Of a DNA stretch of 9,445 nt, positions 1 through 6,532 are shown piece after piece. How positions within the stretch are numbered: position 1 is the stretch's first letter; every line of letters begins with the position of its first letter. This DNA is from Propionibacteriaceae bacterium. Lineage in GTDB: Bacteria > Actinomycetota > Actinomycetes > Propionibacteriales > Propionibacteriaceae. The notes beneath the pieces were generated by a model. The model was not told the origin of the DNA, did no database searches, and saw nothing but the letters and a program-made list of their open reading frames with translations. Location: the NCBI GenBank assembly GCA_031268065.1, contig JAIRXX010000329.1:1-9445 (forward strand), given 5' to 3'. Position numbers and translations under genes: made by a program.

Positions 1-377
1 TCATGGCCGCCACCAAGATTTATTCGACGGCGCTCTACTGGGTGGCCGCGTTCACCGCGTTGCTGCTCTCGCTGATCCCGAAGTTCGGCGCGGCGATAAG
101 CACCGTGCCCAGCGGCGTCATCGGCGGCGCCGGAGTCGTGCTTTACGGCATGATCGGCCTGCTCGGCGCCCGTATCTGGGTGGAGAACAAGGTCGATTTC
201 ACCTCCCCGGTCAATCTCATCCCGGCTGCGGTCGGCTTGATCATGGGCATCGCCGACTTCTCCTTCACCGTCGCAGGCATGGCGTTCAACGGCATCGCCG
301 TCGGCACCGTCACCGCGCTGGCGCTCTACCACTTGATGAAGGCGCTCGCCCGCTGGCGCGGCACCGCAAAGGCGTAG
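1..377 (+). CDS. NCS2 family uracil/xanthine permease, C-terminal part (5' end outside window)
   Basis: This is the last ~124 residues of a nucleobase:cation symporter of the NCS2 (UraA/PyrP) family, which imports uracil or xanthine across the inner membrane. The visible part starts with TKIYSTALYW and continues through hydrophobic segments separated by the family-typical stretch around PSGVIGGAGVVLYGMIG, then the RIWVENKVDF segment that corresponds to the R-x-L-x-E-S-K-V-D-Y region of UraA. The frame is open to the left edge, and the family is normally about 400-450 residues, so the ATG at position 3 is most likely internal and the gene begins upstream. It ends with a short basic tail and TAG. 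The next gene starts 10 bases on, so it is probably co-transcribed with the azlCD-like pair. Whether uracil or xanthine is the substrate cannot be told, because the substrate-binding half is missing. Confidence 0.85.
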   Translation, partial: MAATKIYSTALYWVAAFTALLLSLIPKFGAAISTVPSGVIGGAGVVLYGMIGLLGARIWVENKVDFTSPVNLIPAAVGLIMGIADFSFTVAGMAFNGIAVGTVTALALYHLMKALARWRGTAKA

Positions 378-387
378 TGGACGAGGA

Positions 388-1065
388 GTGTTCACCCCTG
401 GGGTACGCACCGGCTTGTGGGTGGGTCTGGCCACCGGGCTCTACGGGATATCCTTCGGCGCGCTAGCCGCTGTCGCCGGGCTGGATATCCCGCAGACCTG
501 CGCGCTAAGCCTGTTGATGTTCACCGGCGGCTCGCAATTCGCCTTCATCGGCGTGCTCGCTGGCGGCGGCTCCGGGCTGGCAGCTTGGTCGGCTGCCAGC
601 CTGCTCGGCATTCGCAACGGCGTCTACGGCATGCAGCTCAAGGCGCTGCTTCACCCACCTGCCCGGCTCGCCCCGGTGATGGCGCAGTTCACCATCGACG
701 AGTCGATGGCAGTGAGTTCAGCCCAGGCCGACCCTGCTGAGCGCAAACGCGGCTTCTGGGCTGCTGGCCTGGCCGTCTTCGTCTTTTGGAATCTCGCCAC
801 ACTCGTAGGCGCGCTGGCCGGAAACGTGATCGGGGACGTCAAAGCTTGGGGGCTGGACGGCGCGGCGGTGGCCGCGTTCTGCGGGCTGCTCTGGCCACTG
901 CTGTCCGGCCGCAAACCAGTCGCCATCGCCTTGGTGGCGGCGCTCTTCACCCTCGCCGCCATCGGTTTCGTGCCACCGGGGATTCCGATCCTGATCGCCG
1001 CAGCGGTGAGTCTGATCGCCTGGCAGCTGCTGGACCGCGCTGGAAAGACGGGAGCGTCCGAATGA
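388..1065 (+). CDS. azlC: AzlC family branched-chain amino acid exporter, large subunit
   Basis: A 225-residue, strongly hydrophobic protein of the AzlC/YgaZ family. With AzlD/YgaH it forms an exporter for branched-chain amino acids and some analogues in the cytoplasmic membrane. Family marks are the early RTGLWVGLATGLYGISFGAL segment, the conserved FTGGSQFAFIGVLAGGG region, and the stretch RNGVYGMQLKALL followed by FTIDES. Length is normal. The start used is GTG 388. The only purine-rich stretch (GAGGA) touches this codon directly, which is closer than usual, so a slightly later TTG/GTG (415 or 421) cannot be excluded; no ATG is available near by. The stop overlaps the start of the next gene as ATGA (1062-1065), a classical sign of translational coupling to the small subunit. 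Confidence 0.88.
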   Translation: MFTPGVRTGLWVGLATGLYGISFGALAAVAGLDIPQTCALSLLMFTGGSQFAFIGVLAGGGSGLAAWSAASLLGIRNGVYGMQLKALLHPPARLAPVMAQFTIDESMAVSSAQADPAERKRGFWAAGLAVFVFWNLATLVGALAGNVIGDVKAWGLDGAAVAAFCGLLWPLLSGRKPVAIALVAALFTLAAIGFVPPGIPILIAAAVSLIAWQLLDRAGKTGASE

Positions 1066-1373
1066 GAGTCTGGCTGTGGATACTTTTTGCCAGCGTCACC
1101 GCGTACGCCACCAAATTCGCCGGTTACCTGCTGCCGCGCAAATGGCTGGCCAACCCGTCAGTGCCCGCCATCACCGGCGCCGCGACCGTCGGCCTGCTCG
1201 CCGCGCTCACCACGACCAGCGCCCTGGCCGACGGCCAATCCATCTTGCTGGATTCAAGGCTGCTGGCTTTGGCCGCCGCGCTGGTCGCCCTGCGGCTGAA
1301 GGCGCCGTTCATCGCAGTGGTCGCCATCGGGGCGCTCGGGGCCGCCTTGGGCCGAATGGCGGGCCTGCCCTGA
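1062..1373 (+). CDS. azlD: AzlD family branched-chain amino acid exporter, small subunit
   Basis: A 103-residue membrane protein of the AzlD/YgaH family, the small partner of AzlC. It begins MRVWLWILFASVTAYATKF, continues with GYLLPRKWLANPSV and a hydrophobic middle, and ends with VALRLKAPFIAVVAIGALGAALGR. This follows the family layout of about four membrane segments with a conserved ALR-hydrophobic region near the C-terminus. The frame is open well upstream of 1062, but the ATG at 1062 is the right start: it overlaps the azlC stop (ATGA) and yields the standard family length of about 100-110 residues. The gene closes the transport operon; a 90-base gap follows before gpmA. Confidence 0.87.
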   Translation: MRVWLWILFASVTAYATKFAGYLLPRKWLANPSVPAITGAATVGLLAALTTTSALADGQSILLDSRLLALAAALVALRLKAPFIAVVAIGALGAALGRMAGLP

Positions 1374-1427
1374 TGTTTAGCACGATTCCACCACCCGTTT
1401 AGCCGTTGCCCGAGAACTAGCACGGCG

Positions 1428-1456
1428 CGGACCCTGCGCAAAGCTTCTAGTAGGAT
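1428..1456 (+). promoter_or_regulatory. Candidate sigma-A-type promoter for gpmA, possibly leaderless
   Basis: A TANNNT-type -10 hexamer (TAGGAT, 1451-1456) lies exactly 17 bases after CGGACC (1428-1433), which keeps the central GAC of the -35 consensus. The expected transcription start about seven bases after the -10 falls at 1463-1464, on the ATG at 1464. This would give a leaderless mRNA, which is common in actinobacteria. Inference from motif and spacing only. Confidence 0.4.
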
Positions 1457-1463
1457 GCCAGAC

Positions 1464-2213
1464 ATGGCTGCGACTTTGATCTTGCTCCGACATGGTGAGA
1501 GCGAATGGAATGCGAAGAACCTGTTCACCGGCTGGGTGGATGTGGACATAAACGAGAAGGGCGTCGGCGAAGGCAAGAAAGCCGCCGAATTGCTCAAGGC
1601 GGAGGATCTGCTGCCCGATGTCGTCCACACCTCTGTGCTGCGCAGGGCGATTCACACCGCATACCTCGCCCTCGACGGCTGCGACCGGCATTGGATCCCA
1701 GTGAAGCGCTCCTGGCGGCTCAACGAGCGCCACTACGGCGCGCTGCAGGGCAAAAACAAGGCTCAGACCTTGGAGACCTACGGCGAAGCGAAATTCTTGC
1801 AGTGGCGGCGTTCCTACGACACTCCCCCGGACCCGATTGCCACCGACAACGAATACTCCCAGTTCAACGACCCGCGCTACGCGGACCTCCCACCCGAGGT
1901 GCGCCCGTTGACTGAGTGCCTAGCCGACGTGGTGGACAGGATGCTGCCCTACTGGTACGACCAGATCGTCCCCGATCTGAAGGCTCGGAAAGTGGCGCTG
2001 GTCGCCGCCCACGGCAATTCGCTGCGCGCCTTGGTCAAGCACCTCGACGGCATATCGGACACCGACATCGCCGCATTGAACATTCCCACCGGAATTCCGC
2101 TGCTCTACGAGTTGGACGACTCGATGAGGCCGCTCAACCCAGGTGGGCGCTATCTCGATCCCGAAGCGGCCAAGGCGGCTATCGAAGCGGTCAAGAACCA
2201 GGGAAAGAAATAA
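1464..2213 (+). CDS. gpmA: 2,3-bisphosphoglycerate-dependent phosphoglycerate mutase
   Basis: Interconverts 3-phosphoglycerate and 2-phosphoglycerate in glycolysis and gluconeogenesis, in the cytoplasm, through a phosphohistidine intermediate. The sequence is a complete histidine phosphatase superfamily member of 249 residues, the same size as E. coli GpmA. Visible marks: RHGESEWN with the catalytic His10, the FTGWVDVD segment, [12 protein letters not shown] with the phosphate-binding Arg61, [12 protein letters not shown] with Glu88, and AAHGNSLRA with the second active-site His183. An in-frame ATG lies nine bases earlier (1455, adding MPD). I prefer 1464 because [16 protein letters not shown] matches the usual family N-terminus, AGTAGG sits nine bases upstream, and a -10-like hexamer overlaps the earlier ATG. 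The gene stands alone between the transport operon and carD. Function is confident; the exact start less so. Confidence 0.95.
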   Translation: MAATLILLRHGESEWNAKNLFTGWVDVDINEKGVGEGKKAAELLKAEDLLPDVVHTSVLRRAIHTAYLALDGCDRHWIPVKRSWRLNERHYGALQGKNKAQTLETYGEAKFLQWRRSYDTPPDPIATDNEYSQFNDPRYADLPPEVRPLTECLADVVDRMLPYWYDQIVPDLKARKVALVAAHGNSLRALVKHLDGISDTDIAALNIPTGIPLLYELDDSMRPLNPGGRYLDPEAAKAAIEAVKNQGKK

Positions 2214-2254
2214 CTCTCCCAGATTCACAAAGCTGCTCTGACAAGGGAAGATAG

Positions 2255-2285
2255 TTACCCTAAAACTTACCGAACGTGATAGAAT
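2255..2285 (+). promoter_or_regulatory. Candidate extended -10 promoter of carD
   Basis: TAGAAT (2280-2285) matches the -10 consensus and is preceded by TGA (2277-2279), an extended -10 element. A weak -35-like TTACCC (2255-2260) lies 19 bases upstream. The predicted start near 2292 leaves a leader of about 23 nt that contains the ribosome binding site GGAAAGGG (2296-2303), 11 bases before the carD ATG. Inferred from sequence only, but a strong dedicated promoter suits an abundant regulator such as CarD. Confidence 0.5.
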
Positions 2286-2314
2286 AGGCCCTTGCGGAAA
2301 GGGACCGAAAGCGT

Positions 2315-2800
2315 ATGACGTTCACAGTCGGTGAAACGGTGGTGTACCCCAATCATGGTGCTGCTGTTATCGAAGAAATTGAGACTCGTGTAGTCAAGGG
2401 TGTCGACCGGCTCTATCTGGTGTTGCGGATCGTGGGCCAAAATGATCTGGTAGTTCGAGTGCCCGCAGACAATCTAGATCTGATCGGCGTGCGCGACGTA
2501 GTGGATGCCGACGGCTTGGAGCGGGTTTTCAGCGTGCTGCGCGCCCCCTACGCCGAGGAGCCGGCCAACTGGTCCCGCCGCTACAAGGCCAATCTGGAAA
2601 AGCTCCACTCGGGCAATGTGCTCAAAGTGGCCGAGGTCGTCCGCGACCTGTGGCGCCGGGAGAAGGATCGCGGCCTGTCAGCCGGGGAGAAGCGGATGCT
2701 TGCGAAAGCCCGCCAAATCTTGGTCTCCGAATTGGCGCTGGCCGAGAAGGTGGCCGAAGACCAGGCCGAAGTGCTGCTGGACGAGGTTTTGGCCAGCTGA
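2315..2800 (+). CDS. carD: CarD family RNA polymerase-binding transcription regulator
   Basis: CarD/CdnL proteins bind the RNA polymerase beta subunit and stabilise the open promoter complex, acting broadly on rRNA and housekeeping promoters; the gene is essential in mycobacteria. The 161-residue protein has the full layout. The N-terminal Tudor-like RNAP interaction domain (about 1-60) begins with [15 protein letters not shown] and includes LVVRVPADN. The helical C-terminal DNA-binding domain includes [13 protein letters not shown], with Trp86 at the position of the tryptophan that wedges into the upstream edge of the bubble in mycobacterial CarD, then [11 protein letters not shown] and [17 protein letters not shown]. 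Similarity to mycobacterial CarD is evident along the whole length. It has its own likely promoter, and ispF follows after 24 bases, so the two are probably co-transcribed. Confidence 0.96.
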   Translation: MTFTVGETVVYPNHGAAVIEEIETRVVKGVDRLYLVLRIVGQNDLVVRVPADNLDLIGVRDVVDADGLERVFSVLRAPYAEEPANWSRRYKANLEKLHSGNVLKVAEVVRDLWRREKDRGLSAGEKRMLAKARQILVSELALAEKVAEDQAEVLLDEVLAS

Positions 2801-2824
2801 CATCGAGCCGTTGGGGGCAGCCAG

Positions 2825-3295
2825 ATGGGTTTCAGAATCGGAATCGGCACGGATGTGCATAGGCTGGCGGCTGGCACGCCGATGTGGATCGCCGGAGTGC
2901 ATTTCCCCGACGAGCCGCAAGGGCTGGTCGGCCATTCCGATGGCGACGTTGCGGCCCACGCCATCTGCGACGCGCTGCTCTCCGCAGCCGGATTGGGCGA
3001 TATCGGCTCCAACTTCGGCACTGACGACCCAGCTTGGGCAAATGCCGCCGGAGTGCGTTTTATCGCTGCGACGGCAAAGCTGCTGCGAGCCGCTGGCTTC
3101 GAGGTGGTAAACGCAGCTGTGCAGATCATCGGCAACACACCCAAGATCGCCCGTCGCCGCGCCGAAGCGGAGGCCGTCCTCAGCGAGGCACTGGGCGCAC
3201 CGGTGAGCGTGTCGGCCACGACCAGCGACGGGCTGGGCCTGACTGGGCGCGGCGAGGGCGTGGCAGCTGTGGCCACGGCACTGCTGAACGGCTGA
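2825..3295 (+). CDS. ispF: 2-C-methyl-D-erythritol 2,4-cyclodiphosphate synthase
   Basis: Cyclises CDP-methylerythritol 2-phosphate to methylerythritol 2,4-cyclodiphosphate, with release of CMP, in the MEP route to isoprenoids. The 156-residue length is standard for a single-domain, trimeric IspF. The metal ligands are visible: Asp10 and His12 in GIGTDVHR, and His45 in [11 protein letters not shown]. The C-terminal [17 protein letters not shown] is the conserved signature that lines the nucleotide pocket. A good ribosome binding site (GGGGG, 2813-2817) precedes the ATG by seven bases. In mycobacteria carD, ispD and ispF lie in a row; here ispD is missing from between the two and must lie elsewhere. 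There is no sign of an IspDF fusion. Its stop is 16 bases from the stop of the convergent metallopeptidase gene. Confidence 0.96.
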   Translation: MGFRIGIGTDVHRLAAGTPMWIAGVHFPDEPQGLVGHSDGDVAAHAICDALLSAAGLGDIGSNFGTDDPAWANAAGVRFIAATAKLLRAAGFEVVNAAVQIIGNTPKIARRRAEAEAVLSEALGAPVSVSATTSDGLGLTGRGEGVAAVATALLNG

Positions 3296-3316
3296 ACGGC
3301 TGGGTAACCGCTCAGC
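3291..3316. terminator. Imperfect hairpin between convergent ispF and metallopeptidase genes
   Basis: GCTGA (3291-3295) and CGG (3297-3299) can pair with CCG (3308-3310) and TCAGC (3312-3316), with one A/C mismatch and an eight-base loop. The structure spans the stop codons of both convergent genes, where a bidirectional terminator would be expected. No U-run follows on either strand, so it is not a classical intrinsic terminator. Low confidence. Confidence 0.25.
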
Positions 3317-4622
3317 GCACCTGTGCTGACTCGGCGACGTAGGTGTTGCACGTCCCGATCTGGACGCTCTTTTGGCCGTCTGCGAACCACCGCTGCCGAG
3401 CCTTTCCGGTGCCGTGGTCTCCGGAATAATTCTTCTTGCCGCTGAGCACGTCGTCACCGATGTTGTAAACCACCTCGGTCAGGGCTTTCAACTCTTTGCC
3501 GCCCAGCCCGTTGGCTTGGGCCACAGCCGTGGTAAACATTCCGGCCAGGCAGTCAGCCTGCATTTCGGAGCGCCGGGAAAATTCTGCGGCCTTCGCTTCC
3601 GACGTATTTTCCTTCTCCTCCCAGGCGAAAGACGAGACCAAAATGGCAGTGCGGGCTTGGATCGCATGGCCGAATTCGTGCGCGACCACCGTGTCAGCGA
3701 CGAAAGGCTGGGTGTGATATTTCCTGGGCAGCGTTTCATACACATTCGTGGCGTAATAGATGCGCTGGTCCGCCGCGCAGTAGAGGGCGTTGTGGTCCTC
3801 GGCGCGACCGCAGGCTGTTTCAACCGATGACCCGTAGACGGTCACCGGTGGTCGCGGCATGGTAAAACCAACCTGGGTAAGCGGCGGATTCCACACCTGC
3901 CACAGACACGCCGTCAACTCATTAAAATGGGCCTCCAATTCATTTTTGGACGCCTCGGTGATATCGATCTTGCCGACGCCGCAGTCCACGGCGGTGACCG
4001 ACTGCTCGTAAATGGGGTTGTTCTCCAGGTACGCCGTCGCCTCTGAATAGCTATCCGGGGCTGGCAGCGGAGGGGGATTCTTGTCCGGGTCGGGAATGTC
4101 CGTATCGGGCGGCGGGAATGGATCGGGAGCTGGATCAGTCGGCAGCGGAGCAGGATATTGGGTCGGATAGACGACGGGGTTGTCCTCGAAGGAGAGGTAG
4201 TTGGCCAGCGAGATGAAAAAACCCGCCGTTACGAAGATGCCCACTGCTGCCAGGACGATGAGGCCTAACGGATTCCTTTTCTTTGGCGGTTGGAAGTAAT
4301 AGCCGCCTTGCTGGGGCTGGCGAAGGGCGGGATAGGGCTGATTCGGGATTTGGTATTGCGGCTGTGGCTGCCACGGACGGGTGCCGGGCTGTTGCGGCTG
4401 GTAAGGCTGCGGCCGCTGTTGTGGGTAAGGCTGCGGCGGGTATGGCGGATACGGCTGCTGCGGATACGGCTGTTGCGGATACGGCTGTTGCGGCGGCGGG
4501 TACGCGCGCCAGGACTGGTTGTTCCAATTCCCGGCTGAGGGCCATTGCGGCTGCGCGGGGGCTTGCCGGTTGGGATTCGCGCCCCATCCCGGACCAGGGG
4601 GCGGCCACTGTTGCTGTGTCAC
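3312..4622 (-). CDS. Membrane-anchored YpfJ-type neutral zinc metallopeptidase with Pro/Gln-rich cytoplasmic N-terminus
   Basis: A 436-residue putative zinc protease. Residues 1-115 are low complexity, rich in Pro, Gln and Tyr, with repeats of PYPQQ (about 47-70). A basic PPKKRNP precedes a single membrane segment (about 118-142), so the rest is probably outside the membrane. A proline/aspartate-rich stalk (150-190) leads to the peptidase domain (about 205-430). The zinc site is visible: TVVAHEFGHAIQA gives HEFGH at 315-319, and RSEMQADCLAGMF offers Glu353 as third ligand, as in the putative neutral zinc metallopeptidase family (YpfJ). Several cysteines (214, 239, 271, 282, 358, 425) could form disulfides. 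The start is GTG 4622, with no clear Shine-Dalgarno; a -10-like hexamer six bases upstream suggests a leaderless message. Substrate unknown; a role in envelope protein turnover is only inferred. Confidence 0.85.
   Translation of the reverse strand: MTQQQWPPPGPGWGANPNRQAPAQPQWPSAGNWNNQSWRAYPPPQQPYPQQPYPQQPYPPYPPQPYPQQRPQPYQPQQPGTRPWQPQPQYQIPNQPYPALRQPQQGGYYFQPPKKRNPLGLIVLAAVGIFVTAGFFISLANYLSFEDNPVVYPTQYPAPLPTDPAPDPFPPPDTDIPDPDKNPPPLPAPDSYSEATAYLENNPIYEQSVTAVDCGVGKIDITEASKNELEAHFNELTACLWQVWNPPLTQVGFTMPRPPVTVYGSSVETACGRAEDHNALYCAADQRIYYATNVYETLPRKYHTQPFVADTVVAHEFGHAIQARTAILVSSFAWEEKENTSEAKAAEFSRRSEMQADCLAGMFTTAVAQANGLGGKELKALTEVVYNIGDDVLSGKKNYSGDHGTGKARQRWFADGQKSVQIGTCNTYVAESAQVR
4447..4491 (-). 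repeat. Three tandem 15-bp units encoding QQPYP repeats
   Basis: On the + strand the unit GGATACGGCTGYTGC occurs at 4447-4461, 4462-4476 and 4477-4491. The second and third copies are identical and the first differs by one base. Read on the - strand each unit adds five residues (permutation of QQPYP) to the N-terminal tail of the metallopeptidase. Diverged copies flank it on both sides. Since 15 is a multiple of three, copy-number change would keep the frame. Confidence 0.9.
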
Positions 4623-4628
4623 AGGTAA

Positions 4629-4634
4629 AGCGTA
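4629..4634 (-). promoter_or_regulatory. Candidate -10 element for the metallopeptidase gene (leaderless)
   Basis: On the - strand TACGCT (positions 4634 down to 4629) fits TANNNT and is followed by six bases and then the GTG start at 4622. The transcription start would therefore fall on the start codon. No convincing -35 is seen at 16-18 bases. Supported by spacing and by the lack of a Shine-Dalgarno sequence, but weak. Confidence 0.3.
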
Positions 4635-4676
4635 CTGTCAGCGCCTAAGGCTTGGTTCCCACTTTTGGCGTCGAAC

Positions 4677-4721
4677 TGTTGCTTCAACAATGGCGCCGGG
4701 AGTTCGGCTAGGCTGGCCTAG
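4677..4721. promoter_or_regulatory. Two inverted repeats in the divergent intergenic region
   Basis: Between the divergent metallopeptidase and DUF2207 genes lie TGTTG-CTT-CAACA (4677-4689) and CTAGGC-TG-GCCTAG (4708-4721), both perfect. The second overlaps TAGGCT (4709-4714), a possible -10 for the + strand gene, so it is placed where an operator could act. The + strand gene also has a good ribosome binding site, GAGGG (4732-4736), eight bases before its ATG. No known operator is recognised. Confidence 0.35.
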
Positions 4722-4744
4722 TCGGTCAAACGAGGGCGAATACG

Positions 4745-6418
4745 ATGAAACTGAGAGTGGCGCTGCTCACGGTGGGAATAGCCGTTGCGGCCTTGTCCGC
4801 AAACACCCCGCTGGCATTCGCAGACGATGAGATCAGCCGCTACACCGTGGTGGCGAAGATCAACAACGACGGCTCTATAGATGTCAAAGCGTCTCTTTAC
4901 GCGAACACCCCAAACCCGGTGGTGCAGAGCTTCGCCACCGCACGGGAAATCACCGACCGCCGCGATTACGTCTACACCATCACCGATATAAAGGTGACCG
5001 AAGCTGGCGGCATTGAACTGCCGCCGTCCTCGGCGCCGGTAACCACCGACGGTGACCACATTTTTGTCACCCTGCCCGGCATCCTCCAAACAGATCGGGA
5101 ATTGTCCTACCGCGTGGTCGGAGCGGCAGCCAATGCTGGCGAAGACACTGCAATCAGCTGGGATTTCTTACAAGGGCTGAATATGCCGGTGGGCACTTTC
5201 GAGGCCACCATCACTTCAGAGCAGCAGTTCAGCATGATCGACTGCCTGGCGGGCGATCCGGTTTCGCCAGGCAAATGCACCTATTTCGGCGGCGGCACCC
5301 ATGTCGATCCGGTCCCCTTCTTCCACACGGAGAACGTTGGCGCTGGCGATATCGTCCGGGTAACGATGCGCTTCCCCAGCGGCAGCGTCTCCGCCGACCA
5401 GCAAATCCGCGAGCATTGGACTTTCGACCGGGCTTTCAGCGTAGCGCCACTGCCATTGTTGACCGCCCTTGGCTTGCTGTTGCTGGGCGGCGCGGCGTTA
5501 TGGCTGGCCCATCGGCGCTTCGGAAAGGATGTCGCCCAAGCCCCGGTGGTGCGCGTGGCTGAATTTTTCCCAGTCGGGGAAGGCAAGGCCGAATTCCGGG
5601 TGCTGGACCAGATTCGCCCCGGACTGGTCGGCACAGTGCTGGATGAGCGGGTTGATCCAATCGACGTAACCGCCACCCTGCTCGATTTGGCCGTGCGCGG
5701 ACACCTGCGGATCAAAGAGCTGCCCCGCCAATCGCTTTACGACCCATTCGACTGGACTCTCACCCGTATCGACAACAGCGCCGAACTCGCCAGCTATGAG
5801 AAGACGCTGTTGGCAGCGGTTGCGGGCGAATCCGAGGAGGCGGCGCGAGTCTCCACCCTGCCTGGCCGAGTGCGTCCGGTGATCGGGACCGTGCAGTCGC
5901 AGCTCTATGACGAGGTGGTGGCTAGAGGGTGGTTCGCCCAACGGCCAGACTCCACCCGGAACATCTGGAGCCGCCTGGGATTGTTCTCCATCGGCGCGGC
6001 AGTCTTGATCACCATCGTGCTGGCGGCTTGGACGCCGTTCGGCCTGGCCGGGCTGAGTCTGCTGGCCCTGGCTTTCGGCGTAATCTTCGTGGCCCAGGAA
6101 ATGCCCGCCCGCACCGCTTCTGGAGTCGGAGTGTGGCGCGGGCTGCAATTGCTCGGCGCCACTTTGGACGCCCAGCCCTGCGAATCACTGCCCAAAGAGC
6201 GGCAGATGGAGCAAATATCGGCGATCCTTCCCTACACCGTCGTACTCGGCGGCCAAGAGCGCTGGCTGGACGCGCTCACCGCGCTAGACCTGGACGAAGA
6301 CGAAGACTGCGAAGACGTCTACTGGTACCACGGCCCGCCTGGATGGCACATGCACAACCTCCCCGCTTCGCTGCGCAACTTCGTCACCACTGTCCAAGGC
6401 ACCCTCTTCACCCGTTGA
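4745..6418 (+). CDS. DUF2207 domain-containing exported membrane protein
   Basis: A 557-residue protein of the DUF2207 family of predicted membrane proteins, whose function is not established. A signal peptide covers about residues 1-26 (KLR, hydrophobic core, then AFADDE). The extracytoplasmic beta-rich domain (about 28-230) starts with ISRYTVVAKINNDGSIDV and has two cysteines (167, 178) that may pair. A first membrane segment lies at about 234-255 and is followed by a cytoplasmic part with FRVLDQIRPGLVGTVLDERVD and TATLLDLAVRGHL. A long hydrophobic hairpin spans about 408-450. The final soluble part carries ARTASGVGVWRGLQLLG and ILPYTVVLGGQERW, both family-typical. Many relatives end in a glycine/serine-rich tail; this one stops at TVQGTLFTR without it and has an acidic run DLDEDEDCED (515-524) instead. 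Starts at ATG 4745 with GAGGG eight bases upstream. Confidence 0.85.
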   Translation: MKLRVALLTVGIAVAALSANTPLAFADDEISRYTVVAKINNDGSIDVKASLYANTPNPVVQSFATAREITDRRDYVYTITDIKVTEAGGIELPPSSAPVTTDGDHIFVTLPGILQTDRELSYRVVGAAANAGEDTAISWDFLQGLNMPVGTFEATITSEQQFSMIDCLAGDPVSPGKCTYFGGGTHVDPVPFFHTENVGAGDIVRVTMRFPSGSVSADQQIREHWTFDRAFSVAPLPLLTALGLLLLGGAALWLAHRRFGKDVAQAPVVRVAEFFPVGEGKAEFRVLDQIRPGLVGTVLDERVDPIDVTATLLDLAVRGHLRIKELPRQSLYDPFDWTLTRIDNSAELASYEKTLLAAVAGESEEAARVSTLPGRVRPVIGTVQSQLYDEVVARGWFAQRPDSTRNIWSRLGLFSIGAAVLITIVLAAWTPFGLAGLSLLALAFGVIFVAQEMPARTASGVGVWRGLQLLGATLDAQPCESLPKERQMEQISAILPYTVVLGGQERWLDALTALDLDEDEDCEDVYWYHGPPGWHMHNLPASLRNFVTTVQGTLFTR

Positions 6419-6445
6419 GCAGGCGGCGCAGACTCTGGCACCGAG

Positions 6446-6473
6446 TTGCCATTATTGGAGTATTCACTATCAT
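6446..6473 (+). promoter_or_regulatory. Promoter of the WXG/type VII-like cassette
   Basis: TTGCCA (6446-6451), a 16-base spacer and TATCAT (6468-6473) give a close match to the housekeeping -35/-10 consensus in an otherwise AT-richer gap after the DUF2207 gene. The expected start near 6480 leaves a leader of about 53 nt before GTG 6533. This is the best-looking promoter in the window and implies that the cassette is its own transcription unit. Confidence 0.55.
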
Positions 6474-6532
6474 AGAAAGTGACGGTGCAAATTTTTGCCA
6501 CCTCAACACCCGTGGAACGGGGAGGGATTCCT

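Noticed and set aside
786..1061. Upstream extension of the azlD frame to GTG 786
   Set aside because: The extra 92 residues are Arg-rich shadow of azlC; the ATGA overlap and family length fix the start at 1062.
1374..1463. Terminator between azlD and gpmA
   Set aside because: No stable inverted repeat or U-run was found in this 90-base gap.
2287..2306. Hairpin CCCTT-GCGGA-AAGGG that could hide the carD ribosome binding site (riboswitch-like)
   Set aside because: The predicted transcription start near 2292 removes most of the 5' arm, so the structure would not form in the mRNA.
3281..3302. GCTGAACG tandem copies at the end of ispF
   Set aside because: Only two full 8-base units; too short to call a repeat array and it partly takes part in the terminator-like hairpin.
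2581..3457. Long open frames on the - strand (about 260 codons) opposite carD and ispF
   Set aside because: carD and ispF are unmistakable on the + strand; the antisense translations are Ser/Arg/Pro-rich with no recognisable domain, the usual shadow in GC-rich coding DNA.
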